Below, piece after piece: positions 57,211-64,000 of a DNA stretch of 64,000 bases (positions are counted from its first letter, which is position 1; each line of letters opens with the position of its first letter). Under the pieces are notes generated by a model, which was not told the DNA's origin, made no database searches, and worked only from the letters and a program-made list of their open reading frames with translations. The stretch comes from Plasmodiophora brassicae (taxonomy: Eukaryota > Endomyxa > Phytomyxea > Plasmodiophorida > Plasmodiophoridae): assembly GCA_039704465.1 (NCBI GenBank), contig JASFAU010000003.1:744001-808000 (forward strand), given 5' to 3'. A program made the translations under genes and the position numbers.

Positions 57211-58194
57211 ATGAGCGGCAGCGACGCCAAGAAACCGTCGATCTTCGACAAGCTCACTGATACAAAACACTACACGGGAACGCACCAGCATCGCTTCGAT
57301 GCGGCCGGGCGTGGCCGCGGCCTGGCTGGCCGCGACCGCGTCGTCAAGGGTGTTGGCACGTCCGACTCGCCGTGTTTGTGCCGACCACCCGTGACGAGCG
57401 CCACACTGCTGTTTGGTCTGACGCGCGACCCACAGATGACGATGGCGATATCATCCGGGATCTGAGCCAGATCACGCGGACGAACCTGCGAGCCAAACCG
57501 ACGGAGCGCCCCAAGTCGGCGGCGCCCAAACCGGAAGTCGCCACGCACCGGCGGTGCAGGGAGACGACCTGCGTCAACACGTGCTCGCCGATCAGCAAGC
57601 AAGGGTTCTGCAGCTACCACATGTGGCAGGTACGGGCGCGTCATTGCTCTGAATCGACGCTAGCGAACGACGACGTCCACAGGAGAAAGAATCGGCGCCG
57701 TTCCCGAAAGGGGCGGCGAAGGGGGCTACAAAGGAACGCCCCCAGAGCGCGGGCCGCCACCAACGCCAGCTGTCGACTTCGTCGTTGTGTCATGTCCCGT
57801 CGTGCGGGAACGACCGGGGCAGCAACAACGATGGGTTCTGCAACTACCACCAGGAGCAGAAGCAGACCCAGGAGAAGCTGGAGCAGTCGGCCGATGCCCA
57901 GGCTGGGCCATTGGCGCTATCTGGCGGCAGGTGCATCATCAGCAACTGCTCGGCTGCCATCTACCGGATGGGGTTTGTGCCACTGCGTTCTTCTTCAACC
58001 CCTCATGCGCACTCTAACGGGCAATGGGCAGGTACTGTCAGGCGCACTTCGTGCAGATGCAGGACGCTGATGGCGATCAGCTCGAATCGTCGAACGAGGA
58101 GTCCGGAACGGGAGATAACAAGACGGGCTCGAAACGCACAGAGAAGGCCGACCCCGATCACGTTCTTGCCCGCCTGACGGTAACGGCAGCGTGA
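57211..58194 (+). CDS. p25-alpha/TPPP-domain protein with three Cys/His motifs
   Basis: Exons 57211-57349, 57436-57629, 57683-57972 and 58032-58194 join in frame to 261 residues. The N-terminus holds the p25-alpha C-terminal signature: IFDKLTDTKHYTGTHQHRFD and GRGRGLAGRD, then DLSQITRTNL. TPPP proteins bundle microtubules and occur mainly in organisms with flagella. The rest is not TPPP-like. It carries three copies of a motif C-x4-C-x8/9-G-[FY]-C-x2-H: CRETTCVNTCSPISKQGFCS-YH, CHVPSCGNDRGSNNDGFCNY-H, and CIISNCSAAIYRMG joined over an intron to YCQAH. These look like small zinc-binding knuckles similar to the WRKY19-like zinc finger. The tail is acidic/basic mixed and disordered. The first donor (57350) is the least certain. 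The fusion is not one I know. Confidence 0.75.
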
Positions 58195-58208
58195 GGAGCG
58201 TATCGGGT

Positions 58209-58430
58209 TTACAGTGGGTTAACTTCCTTGGTGTCTGTTAGGACCACAAACTGTACACCGGTAGCCATCAGCACCGTTTCGATGATTCGGGCAAAGGACG
58301 TGGCCTGCAAGGCCGAGATTACGTGGCGAAGGGGCGCGCGGTCGGCAAGTACCACGGCGGTGCGATTCACGACATTTCCCAGATTCTGCGACAGTAAAAC
58401 ACCAGCCCAACGTTTCGTTTCGGTATCCAT
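58209..58430 (-). CDS. Small conserved-looking protein, unknown
   Basis: 73 residues in one exon, start at 58430 (MDTETKRWAGVLLSQNLGNV), stop at 58209, only 15 bp from the convergent p25-alpha gene. It has alternating amphipathic helices and strands (RTAVVLADRAPLRHVISALQ; GVQFVVLTDTKEVNPL) and looks like a compact alpha/beta fold. I do not recognise it. A further upstream exon is possible because the region to 58527 has an ATG (MAQQYRIARPF) that runs to a stop. Confidence 0.5.
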   Translation of the reverse strand: MDTETKRWAGVLLSQNLGNVVNRTAVVLADRAPLRHVISALQATSFARIIETVLMATGVQFVVLTDTKEVNPL

Positions 58431-58527
58431 GCTGCTGCTGTCTATCAGATGAAGTTAGAATCTATCGGAAACGGTCGCGCGATTCGATACTGCTGCGCCA
58501 TATCGGTACTGTAGTAGGGGAATGGAC

Positions 58528-59538
58528 CTAATCCTCATGGTCACGGGTACGCGAACGAGGAGCCGGTCTGCAGAGTGAAGCGAGTTTGCCGGATAGCACC
58601 ATTGATGATGCGAAAATTGGAATGCCGGTCTCAGCAGCGAAGCCGACGTGAGGTTGAGGTCGCGACGCTATCGCCAGGATGATGAAGCACGGGAACAGGA
58701 ACGCAAACACACCGTAGCTGATGAACGTCGGCCACACCACCGACAGAAGCGTAGCAGGGGCTCCAAACCCAAAGAAGTACGCCCAGCGCCTGTGTATGTC
58801 CTTATCAACCATGAAACGATTCGACGGCCGTGGCAGCGCGATACCTTTGGAAGAACGCGACCCTTTGGTCCATGGTCCATCCCTGTAGGGCCCACTTGTA
58901 CTCCCACATGTAGAACGAGTACAGCCACGTCATGAGAACGTTCCAAGCCAACGACCCAATAAGGGGTAGCAACGACAGCATTGCGACCTGGGCCACGAAA
59001 CACCCCAGCAGAGCGAATCGATAGACCTCTTCAGCCATGGCTGCCACCCAATCCGACACCGACGCGCGACGTCGGCTTGGCTTCCTCGCGCTGATAATGA
59101 AGGCGCTATCAGCAATACTTTGATACCAGACCGTGTTGAATAAGAAACTCAAGCAGTAGACTGGCCAGATCCAGAACTGGGCACGCGCATGAGTTAGACA
59201 GCAATGAAGAACGGCGAAGAGGCAGCGCAACCAACAATTCTGTACAGCCGATCGAGGAGCAACCCGAGAAACGTCGCCGTCGAGCTATCCCCAATGATGG
59301 CCCGTATAACGGGCATGACGATCTGGCTGGTCAGCAGGATCGACCCGGAGAAGATGACGATATTCAGGAGGGCGCACCGGAGCATGTTGCGTCGCACGGT
59401 CGCCGACATCAGGACGAAGGCGGCGACGTTGTGCAGCGACACGGCGTCGACGACGCCGGCCAGGATCGCGCGCCATACCGGCACGGCGGGCGGGGCCGGC
59501 GCCCCCAACTCCCCTGATCCCGCCTTCGCCGGTGCCAT
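58528..59538 (-). CDS. EI24: EI24/EPG4-like ER membrane protein
   Basis: EI24 (EPG4/PIG8) is a multi-pass ER protein needed for autophagosome maturation. The ATG at 59538 opens MAPAKAGSGELGAP, then WRAILAGVVDAVSLHNVAAF and a first set of spans (LLNIVIFSGSILLTSQIVMP). After an intron near 59.2 kb, FWIWPVYCLSFLFNTVWYQS and IADSAFIISARKPS match the EI24 block LxxxSFIxNxxWYQDIAD. WNVLMTWLYSFYMWEYKWAL with QGWTMDQRVAFFQ matches SWLYSFYxFEYKW...GWSLExR. After another intron (about 55 bp) RWAYFFGFGAPATLLSVVWP and FAFLFPCFIILA match the RWPYFLGFGLPL block. The open frame extends far upstream of 59538, but that part is unrelated and GC-skewed, so it is excluded. Ends RPAPRSRTRDHED at 58528. Confidence 0.85.
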
Positions 59539-59984
59539 GCACAGCCGACCGTTGAACTTGTGCGCGCACGACCCGTTGCCACCCACCTGCTGCCTGCTGT
59601 TGACATGGAACTGTTCCAGAACGGCGCTCTCCGACGAACTGGCGGTGTTCGCCACCCTTCCAGTCCTGTCTCGGACAGGCGTTTGCGAACCTCCCCACCT
59701 CGGACGCAGATGGTCGATGCCTGCAAAGGCCGCAAACCTCGTAGCGATGCGCTTTGCCCGACCCGCTTGCTTGCCTAGTTGAAACCTGGAATGGGATCGG
59801 TCGGCTGTGCCACGGGCCATGGGCACGAATGGCTGGGGCGCGGGTTTCATTAGATCGATCTGGCGGGCCTGTCTGACGCCATCGTCCCACCTGCCATTGC
59901 CAATCTCAGCGCGATCGCCGGCTGTCGATTCCACAGTACGGTCTGGGCGTAGGCCACGGCTGGGCATTCCTCAGCGGGATCTAT

Positions 59985-60535
59985 TCCGCACTGTCGCTTC
60001 AAGACCCATTGGCCATTGCTGTCATCGACGAGTTCAAATCGCGGGAGATGGTCAACTCCGCCAGAGCCTTCGTCACCGCTGGGGAAAACCGGCCCCTGAT
60101 CTGTTCGACGTCACCGTCCCTCATGAGGTTTACCGGATTAACAAGTTCAGTGCATATGAGTTAGGCACAGGACGGTCTGGACGTTTGCCAGGTTACGATG
60201 TCGCAGTGTCGCTGTCAATTGGATGCCAGGTTTCCTGCGACCTGGATCGGTCCAGAGCGTTCACCGTGATGGCCGAGAACGCGTGCCGAGGCTTTCCAGG
60301 CATGGCCGGATCCATTGATTGTTACCAGTGGAAATGGAAGAACTGTCCAAACGCTTGGCAAGGACAGTTTAATGGGGCGAAAGGCACTTCAACCGTACGG
60401 GAAGCCTTCGCGAATCGCGACCCTTCGATCTGGTAGTACATGTGTTTCGCTTTGCCAGGTCCCGTCATCGACATCAACGTGCTCGACTGGCGACGGCTTC
60501 CAGTACCATTGTGGAGATGATGCCCTAGGTACTAC
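59985..60535 (+). pseudogene. Decayed Harbinger/PIF-type DDE transposase
   Basis: Plus-strand remnant in several frames. RGFPGMAGSIDCYQWKWKNC with PNAWQGQFNGAKG matches the HARBI1/ALP1 block GSxDCxxWxWKNCPxAWxGQ, containing the first catalytic Asp. LPGPVIDINVLDWRRLP, in another frame at about 60450-60500, matches the GSxNDINVLDRSP block with the second Asp. The frame breaks at least twice, and the C-terminal Glu region, the Myb-like partner and terminal inverted repeats are not seen. A dead fragment of a mobile element. Confidence 0.65.
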
Positions 60536-60640
60536 GCATGCTGGCCATGCACTCCCAAACGATCCCACCCGAGGTCAGTGTGGGATCGTCAAGCGGTTTG
60601 TGTGCGAAACCGCTTTCGTCTGGTCACGTGAAACTGGCGT

Positions 60641-62632
60641 TTATGTTCTTGCCTTTATTCCTATGGTGTCGAGGACGATGCGCACGAGCGGATGGGCGGT
60701 GGAGAGGGCCTGAAGGGCCGCGATGCCATCCGCGCCGACATTGTTCCGGCGCAGGTCGACTGTGACCGACCGGGACGGCGTGGCATGGAGGAAGTCGGAT
60801 AGGACGCTGGCCAGGTGCTGTGCGCCGCGATCCGTCAGGCGGTTCCCGCTGAGATCGACGAATTCCAGGGCGGGGCACGTCGCGATCAGGCGGGCGATCG
60901 ACGCGCACTCGGGCGACCGCAGGGCGTGGTCGGCGAACGACAGCGATCGGATGCGACCGCTGTGTGCCAGGCCGGCCACAATGCTCGCAACGGCATCGGG
61001 TGGCATCCGGAACGTCCCACCGGATAACGTCAGCGATGTCAGCGACCGGCTCTGCTGCAGCGCGCTCGCCAGCGCCGCCGAGTACACGCCGTCAAACTCG
61101 TTATCGGTGGCGTCCAGCGCCTCTAGGCTGTTGCTGTACGCTACCACAGCGGCCAGCGTCACCATTGCCCGCGCCGGCAGACGCGCCCTGGCGACGCTCA
61201 GTGTCCTCAACGTTCTGCTCTGCTGGCAGGCCAGCGCCAGGCTCTGGATGACGGCTTCCAGCGGCATGCTGTCCATGATGAGCGTCGTGATCGATTCGCA
61301 CCTGCGAAGGGCACCGGTGACCAGCAGCAGCGGCTTGGTGCGAAACTCGTTGCGCCCAAGGTCTAACTCAGACAGCGTCGACCTGGACCGGTCCAGAAAC
61401 TCGCTGAGTGCCGCCCCCGGGTTCGTCCCGCCCTGAACGTCGTCCAGCCGCGCGTTATCCGATATGTCCAGATGCGCCAGGCGGACGGGAAGCGCCGACA
61501 CGAGCACGGAAACCCCCTGGGATTGCAGGGCACAGGACCCGGCCGATAGCGACGTCAGTGATGGCAGGGCGCCTTGTCGCAGGCCGCGCGCCAAGTGCTC
61601 CGCCCCACGAACGCCGATCGCGTTGCCGGCGATTCGCAAGGAACGCAGTGCACCGAGGCAGCCCTCGTCGAGTTCCGTGAAGAACGCGTCACCAAGAGCG
61701 GCGTTGTTCGACAGGCAGAGTCGGATGCTTCTTCGGCGCTGGTGCAGGCCTAGAACAGCTCGCGTTGACCTGGTGGCCGTCGCTGATGACGCCAGCGGCC
61801 GTAACGCCAGAGCGGTTAGGCCACACGACGTCACGTCCAGGTCGACAATGCCGACGTCTCCATGGTTCAACGATCGTGCGACGGCCGCTCCGGCGCGGGT
61901 TCCGATGTCGTTGCCATCAAGGCGCAATGTGGTGACAGACGTCAAGCGGGACACCAGCGCGCCGACGTCCAGCGATTTGTTACGCAGGACGAACGTATCG
62001 ACATGCGGTGCTAGGTACGTCATCGCGTCGCGAAGGTCGTCGCTGGACGACGACAACGAGGTGATGCGTTCCAGGCACAGCTGCATGGCTCGTGCACGAG
62101 CTCGGGCATTGTCCGCGCCGCCCTCGGGCGTGATCCGTGCCAGGCGCTTCCAGAACGGTAGGAGGTCGATCTCCGTTTGGCGACGATCGCGGCTCAGGAC
62201 GACCTCGGCCATGGCCAGCCGCAGCGGGTCCAGGCGATGCAGGATGGGTTCAATCAGGTGCGTTGGCAGACTACCGAACGAGCGCAGGTGCTTGAAGCGG
62301 GCGGCCAGGGCGCGAACGCTCAGTCGTTGCAGGCCGGGCAGCTGCAGGAATTCGCTGGCCAGCAACAGACGACAGGCGCGCCGGCCATCGGGGGCGGCAC
62401 TCAAACGACGCTCTAGGTATTCAACTACATCGCTCAGCGTTTCCCCTGTCATGGCCGCCAGTGACGCTGTGCGCTCCGCGCCTTCGACAAACGACCCGCG
62501 TTTGAACATGCAGCGGATGACAGGCGACCGGAACGCATGGCGCTCGCTGACTTGGAAACGCTGCCGCTGGTCGCTGGCGGTCGTCACGCCAGCCAGGAGC
62601 ACGACGCAACGGCCGCCCGGCTCAGACGCCAT
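60641..62632 (-). CDS. Skp1/BTB-like domain plus leucine-rich repeats
   Basis: A single exon of 663 residues from the ATG at 62632. The N-terminal about 110 residues resemble the Skp1/elongin C/BTB fold: RQRFQVSERHAFRSPVIRCM, GETLSDVVEYLERRL and LLLASEFLQLPGLQRLSVRA. A helical linker follows. From about residue 215 onward there are about 12 RI-type leucine-rich repeats (VTTLRLDGNDIGTRAGAAVA; LRSLRIAGNAIGVRGAEHLA; LEALDATDNEFDGVYSAALA; LEFVDLSGNRLTDRGAQHLA). The combination suggests a substrate receptor for a cullin-type ubiquitin ligase; this is inference. The frame stays open to 63172, but that part is antisense to the plus-strand gene at 62841, so I start at the ATG beginning MASEPGGRCVV. 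Long antisense frames through this gene are shadows of its codon bias. Confidence 0.75.
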   Translation of the reverse strand: MASEPGGRCVVLLAGVTTASDQRQRFQVSERHAFRSPVIRCMFKRGSFVEGAERTASLAAMTGETLSDVVEYLERRLSAAPDGRRACRLLLASEFLQLPGLQRLSVRALAARFKHLRSFGSLPTHLIEPILHRLDPLRLAMAEVVLSRDRRQTEIDLLPFWKRLARITPEGGADNARARARAMQLCLERITSLSSSSDDLRDAMTYLAPHVDTFVLRNKSLDVGALVSRLTSVTTLRLDGNDIGTRAGAAVARSLNHGDVGIVDLDVTSCGLTALALRPLASSATATRSTRAVLGLHQRRRSIRLCLSNNAALGDAFFTELDEGCLGALRSLRIAGNAIGVRGAEHLARGLRQGALPSLTSLSAGSCALQSQGVSVLVSALPVRLAHLDISDNARLDDVQGGTNPGAALSEFLDRSRSTLSELDLGRNEFRTKPLLLVTGALRRCESITTLIMDSMPLEAVIQSLALACQQSRTLRTLSVARARLPARAMVTLAAVVAYSNSLEALDATDNEFDGVYSAALASALQQSRSLTSLTLSGGTFRMPPDAVASIVAGLAHSGRIRSLSFADHALRSPECASIARLIATCPALEFVDLSGNRLTDRGAQHLASVLSDFLHATPSRSVTVDLRRNNVGADGIAALQALSTAHPLVRIVLDTIGIKART

Positions 62633-62840
62633 GCGCCAAACGCGCGATGGCTCACAAGGACGGCGACCCGCGAGATTCCTACCAGAAGTACATGCCCGAC
62701 CGCATATGATCTGCCTACGGTCACCAAAGGTATCTACATAGGTCAGATGGTTCGAGCTGTCAGCGGTGCCGAGAGACTCAGTGAGAGAGAGACGCGCGAC
62801 AGGCGGCAGCTTCGGAGGTGCGCGACTGGGCGCGGCCGAG

Positions 62841-63226
62841 ATGTCGGTGGAGCAAGCGCGCGCGGCCCTGGATGCCGTGCTGGAGCAGTCGATGGCGTTC
62901 GTCGACGCGATCCGCCTGGCCATGTCGTCGCAGGCGCACGCTGACGATCTGGCACGACATCGTGACGAACAGGCCGCGGCGCACAAGGCGCTCGTTGAGT
63001 GTCTAACCGCACTCGACGACGCCGATGAGGACGTCGATGGGGATCCGGCACGGCGCGACCTCGTACAGGTGTGGGCATGGGTGCCCTTGAACGATTCGTG
63101 TTCTGACGAATGTGTGTTTAGAGTGTCGAGTCTGGCAACGAAGTTCTTCTTGGGTTGCTGCAACGACTCCACTCGCTCCGGAACAGGGTGAACATTGTGT
63201 TAGGCGGGCATAAGGCGCTGGACTAA
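62841..63226 (+). CDS. Small helical protein, unknown
   Basis: Exons 62841-63068 and 63122-63226 (53 bp intron) give 110 residues in frame: MSVEQARAALDAVLEQSMAF, then ADDLARHRDEQAAAHKALVE, an acidic loop (DDADEDVDGDP), and across the intron SVESGNEVLLGLLQRLHSLR. It looks like an alpha-helical coiled-coil protein of the size of small Mediator or BLOC-type subunits, but I cannot assign it. It starts 208 bp from the divergent Skp1/LRR gene and ends 18 bp before the convergent last gene. Confidence 0.5.
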
Positions 63227-63244
63227 ACATATGAACTGTATTGG

Positions 63245-63940
63245 TCACCATTCTGACAGGTGTCGTCGCGGGGCGATCCGCCGAACAACCTGGACGGGGA
63301 TGACGGCGTCGAAGGCGACCTTATCGGGATTGCTGGCCGACCGTCGAGGCTCGCCAATCGCTTTTAATCGGAGCAGGACTCGCGGGGCGCCTTTAAGCTT
63401 GGACGATCGCGGCAGGTGCGGTCGATTATGTCCAGCGATACGCTGGTCAGCGTAGACGAATACTCCCCGGCCGCTGCTCGGTTGCAGCATCTCCCCCATC
63501 TTGTACTCGGTGACGCCATCGTACAGGGAGAAGAACCTCCCGCCAACCAGACCGACCAACTTGTAGTAGTACTGCTGTCTGGCTGATCCTGGCAGGTCGA
63601 CTGGTTGCCGATCGACCCGTGCAGAGGAGGGCCGAGGGTCACGACAGCCTTCGTCTGCGACCGCATCTGGCACCTGCGTCAATGTCTTTTCAAGTATCAG
63701 GTCGGCGGCAAGGTCCGTTTCAGCACGAACTCGCGCGATGACTAGTCGCAGCAGGTCGACGTGGAGCGACTGTGACATGGCACCACGGTCCATGTCGAGG
63801 AACGATGCGATCGCATCCCAGCGACCTGCGAGTTGCCGCCGGAGCCCCGACCAGGACAGGTCATTGTCAACCGCCTGTATAACCCGATCGACGTTGCCCT
63901 GTCGAAGCAGCGCCGCTAGGTCCGGCGATGCATCGTTCAT
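63245..63940 (-). CDS. Unknown protein with a conserved-looking C-terminal domain
   Basis: 231 residues in one exon from the ATG at 63940 (MNDASPDLAALLRQGNVDRV). The N-terminal half is helical. The C-terminal half has YYYKLVGLVGGRFFSLYDGV and TEYKMGEMLQPSSGRGVFVY, then ADQRIAG, LKGAPRVLLRLKAIG and KVAFDAVIPVQVVRRIAP. The alternating strands and Gly-Arg-Phe-Phe-Ser core look like a small beta-rich domain, but I cannot name it. The gene may have further exons beyond the right edge. Confidence 0.5.
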   Translation of the reverse strand: MNDASPDLAALLRQGNVDRVIQAVDNDLSWSGLRRQLAGRWDAIASFLDMDRGAMSQSLHVDLLRLVIARVRAETDLAADLILEKTLTQVPDAVADEGCRDPRPSSARVDRQPVDLPGSARQQYYYKLVGLVGGRFFSLYDGVTEYKMGEMLQPSSGRGVFVYADQRIAGHNRPHLPRSSKLKGAPRVLLRLKAIGEPRRSASNPDKVAFDAVIPVQVVRRIAPRRHLSEW

Positions 63941-64000
63941 TTACGGCAGCCCCTCGTATGCCGACCGCCCTGGTACCTGCGACGATCTCTGAATCTGCGG

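Noticed and set aside
59539..59967. Long N-terminal extension of EI24
   Set aside because: No resemblance to EI24 or other families, composition is GC-skewed, and the natural family start lies at 59538.
61464..62741. 425-residue plus-strand open frame
   Set aside because: It is the exact antisense of the Skp1/LRR gene, has an Arg/Ser/Pro-skewed composition, and exists because GC-rich third positions suppress stop codons on the other strand.

Overview
This is a gene-dense nuclear segment from a eukaryote, not a bacterium. Almost every gene is cut by spliceosomal introns of about 45-70 bp with GT..AG ends (two candidates are GC..AG). The gene set is purely eukaryotic: Integrator, ASF1, VPS13, alpha-SNAP, PGAP1, peroxisomal acyl-CoA oxidase, RNase P subunit. 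Coding sequence is GC-rich and intergenic gaps are short. The combination of very short introns, a centriolar STIL homologue, p25-alpha, EH-domain and chitin-binding (CBM18) genes suggests a protist with a flagellate stage. A plasmodiophorid (Rhizaria, Plasmodiophora-like) is my best guess, but that is inference and not proven from the sequence.

Layout. 1-5 kb: ASCC2-like CUE protein (+) and a large unrecognised gene (-). 5.4-9.2 kb: INTS1 (+). 9.9-15.1 kb (-): RraA/HMG-aldolase-like protein, a Cys-form selenoprotein K, and PGAP1 GPI-inositol deacylase. 15.6-22.2 kb (+): EH-LRR protein, ZIP7-like zinc transporter, POP7/RPP20, 1-Cys peroxiredoxin. 22.3-24.9 kb (-): small acidic protein and STIL. 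25.3-26.9 kb (+): a doubtful basic protein and a PRA1-family protein. 27.1-38.5 kb (-): one giant VPS13-family lipid-transfer gene with added C2 domains. 38.8-39.5 kb (-): ASF1.

39.5-52 kb is different. It holds the acyl-CoA oxidase gene (42.6-45.7 kb) and alpha-SNAP (50.8-51.8 kb) among recent duplications. A 1.1 kb direct repeat (46.19-47.30 and 50.32-51.45 kb) brackets about 3 kb that contains a 1.45 kb near-perfect palindrome made of two copies of a zinc-finger gene. Older broken copies of the same family sit as an inverted pair at 40.2-41.4 kb. A fragment of the acyl-CoA oxidase upstream region, including intron sequence, is copied in inverted orientation at 47.9-48.4 kb. This is the most unusual structure in the window.

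52.5-64 kb: a membrane-anchored DnaJ-type protein lacking the J domain (+), a secreted and probably GPI-anchored chitin-binding protein (+), triosephosphate isomerase (-), FRA10AC1 (+), a p25-alpha domain fused to three Cys/His motifs (+), a small unknown (-), EI24/EPG4 (-), a decayed Harbinger-type transposase (+), a Skp1/BTB-like LRR protein (-), a small helical protein (+) and an unknown gene (-).

Functional themes include ER/membrane biology (ZIP7, SelK, PGAP1, PRA1, VPS13, EI24, alpha-SNAP, DnaJ-like) and nuclear RNA/chromatin factors (INTS1, ASF1, POP7, FRA10AC1, ASCC2). Genes are transcribed individually; no operons are expected. No tRNA, rRNA or CRISPR was recognised. Where exon coordinates are given they were checked for reading-frame continuity; for the largest genes only the span is given.
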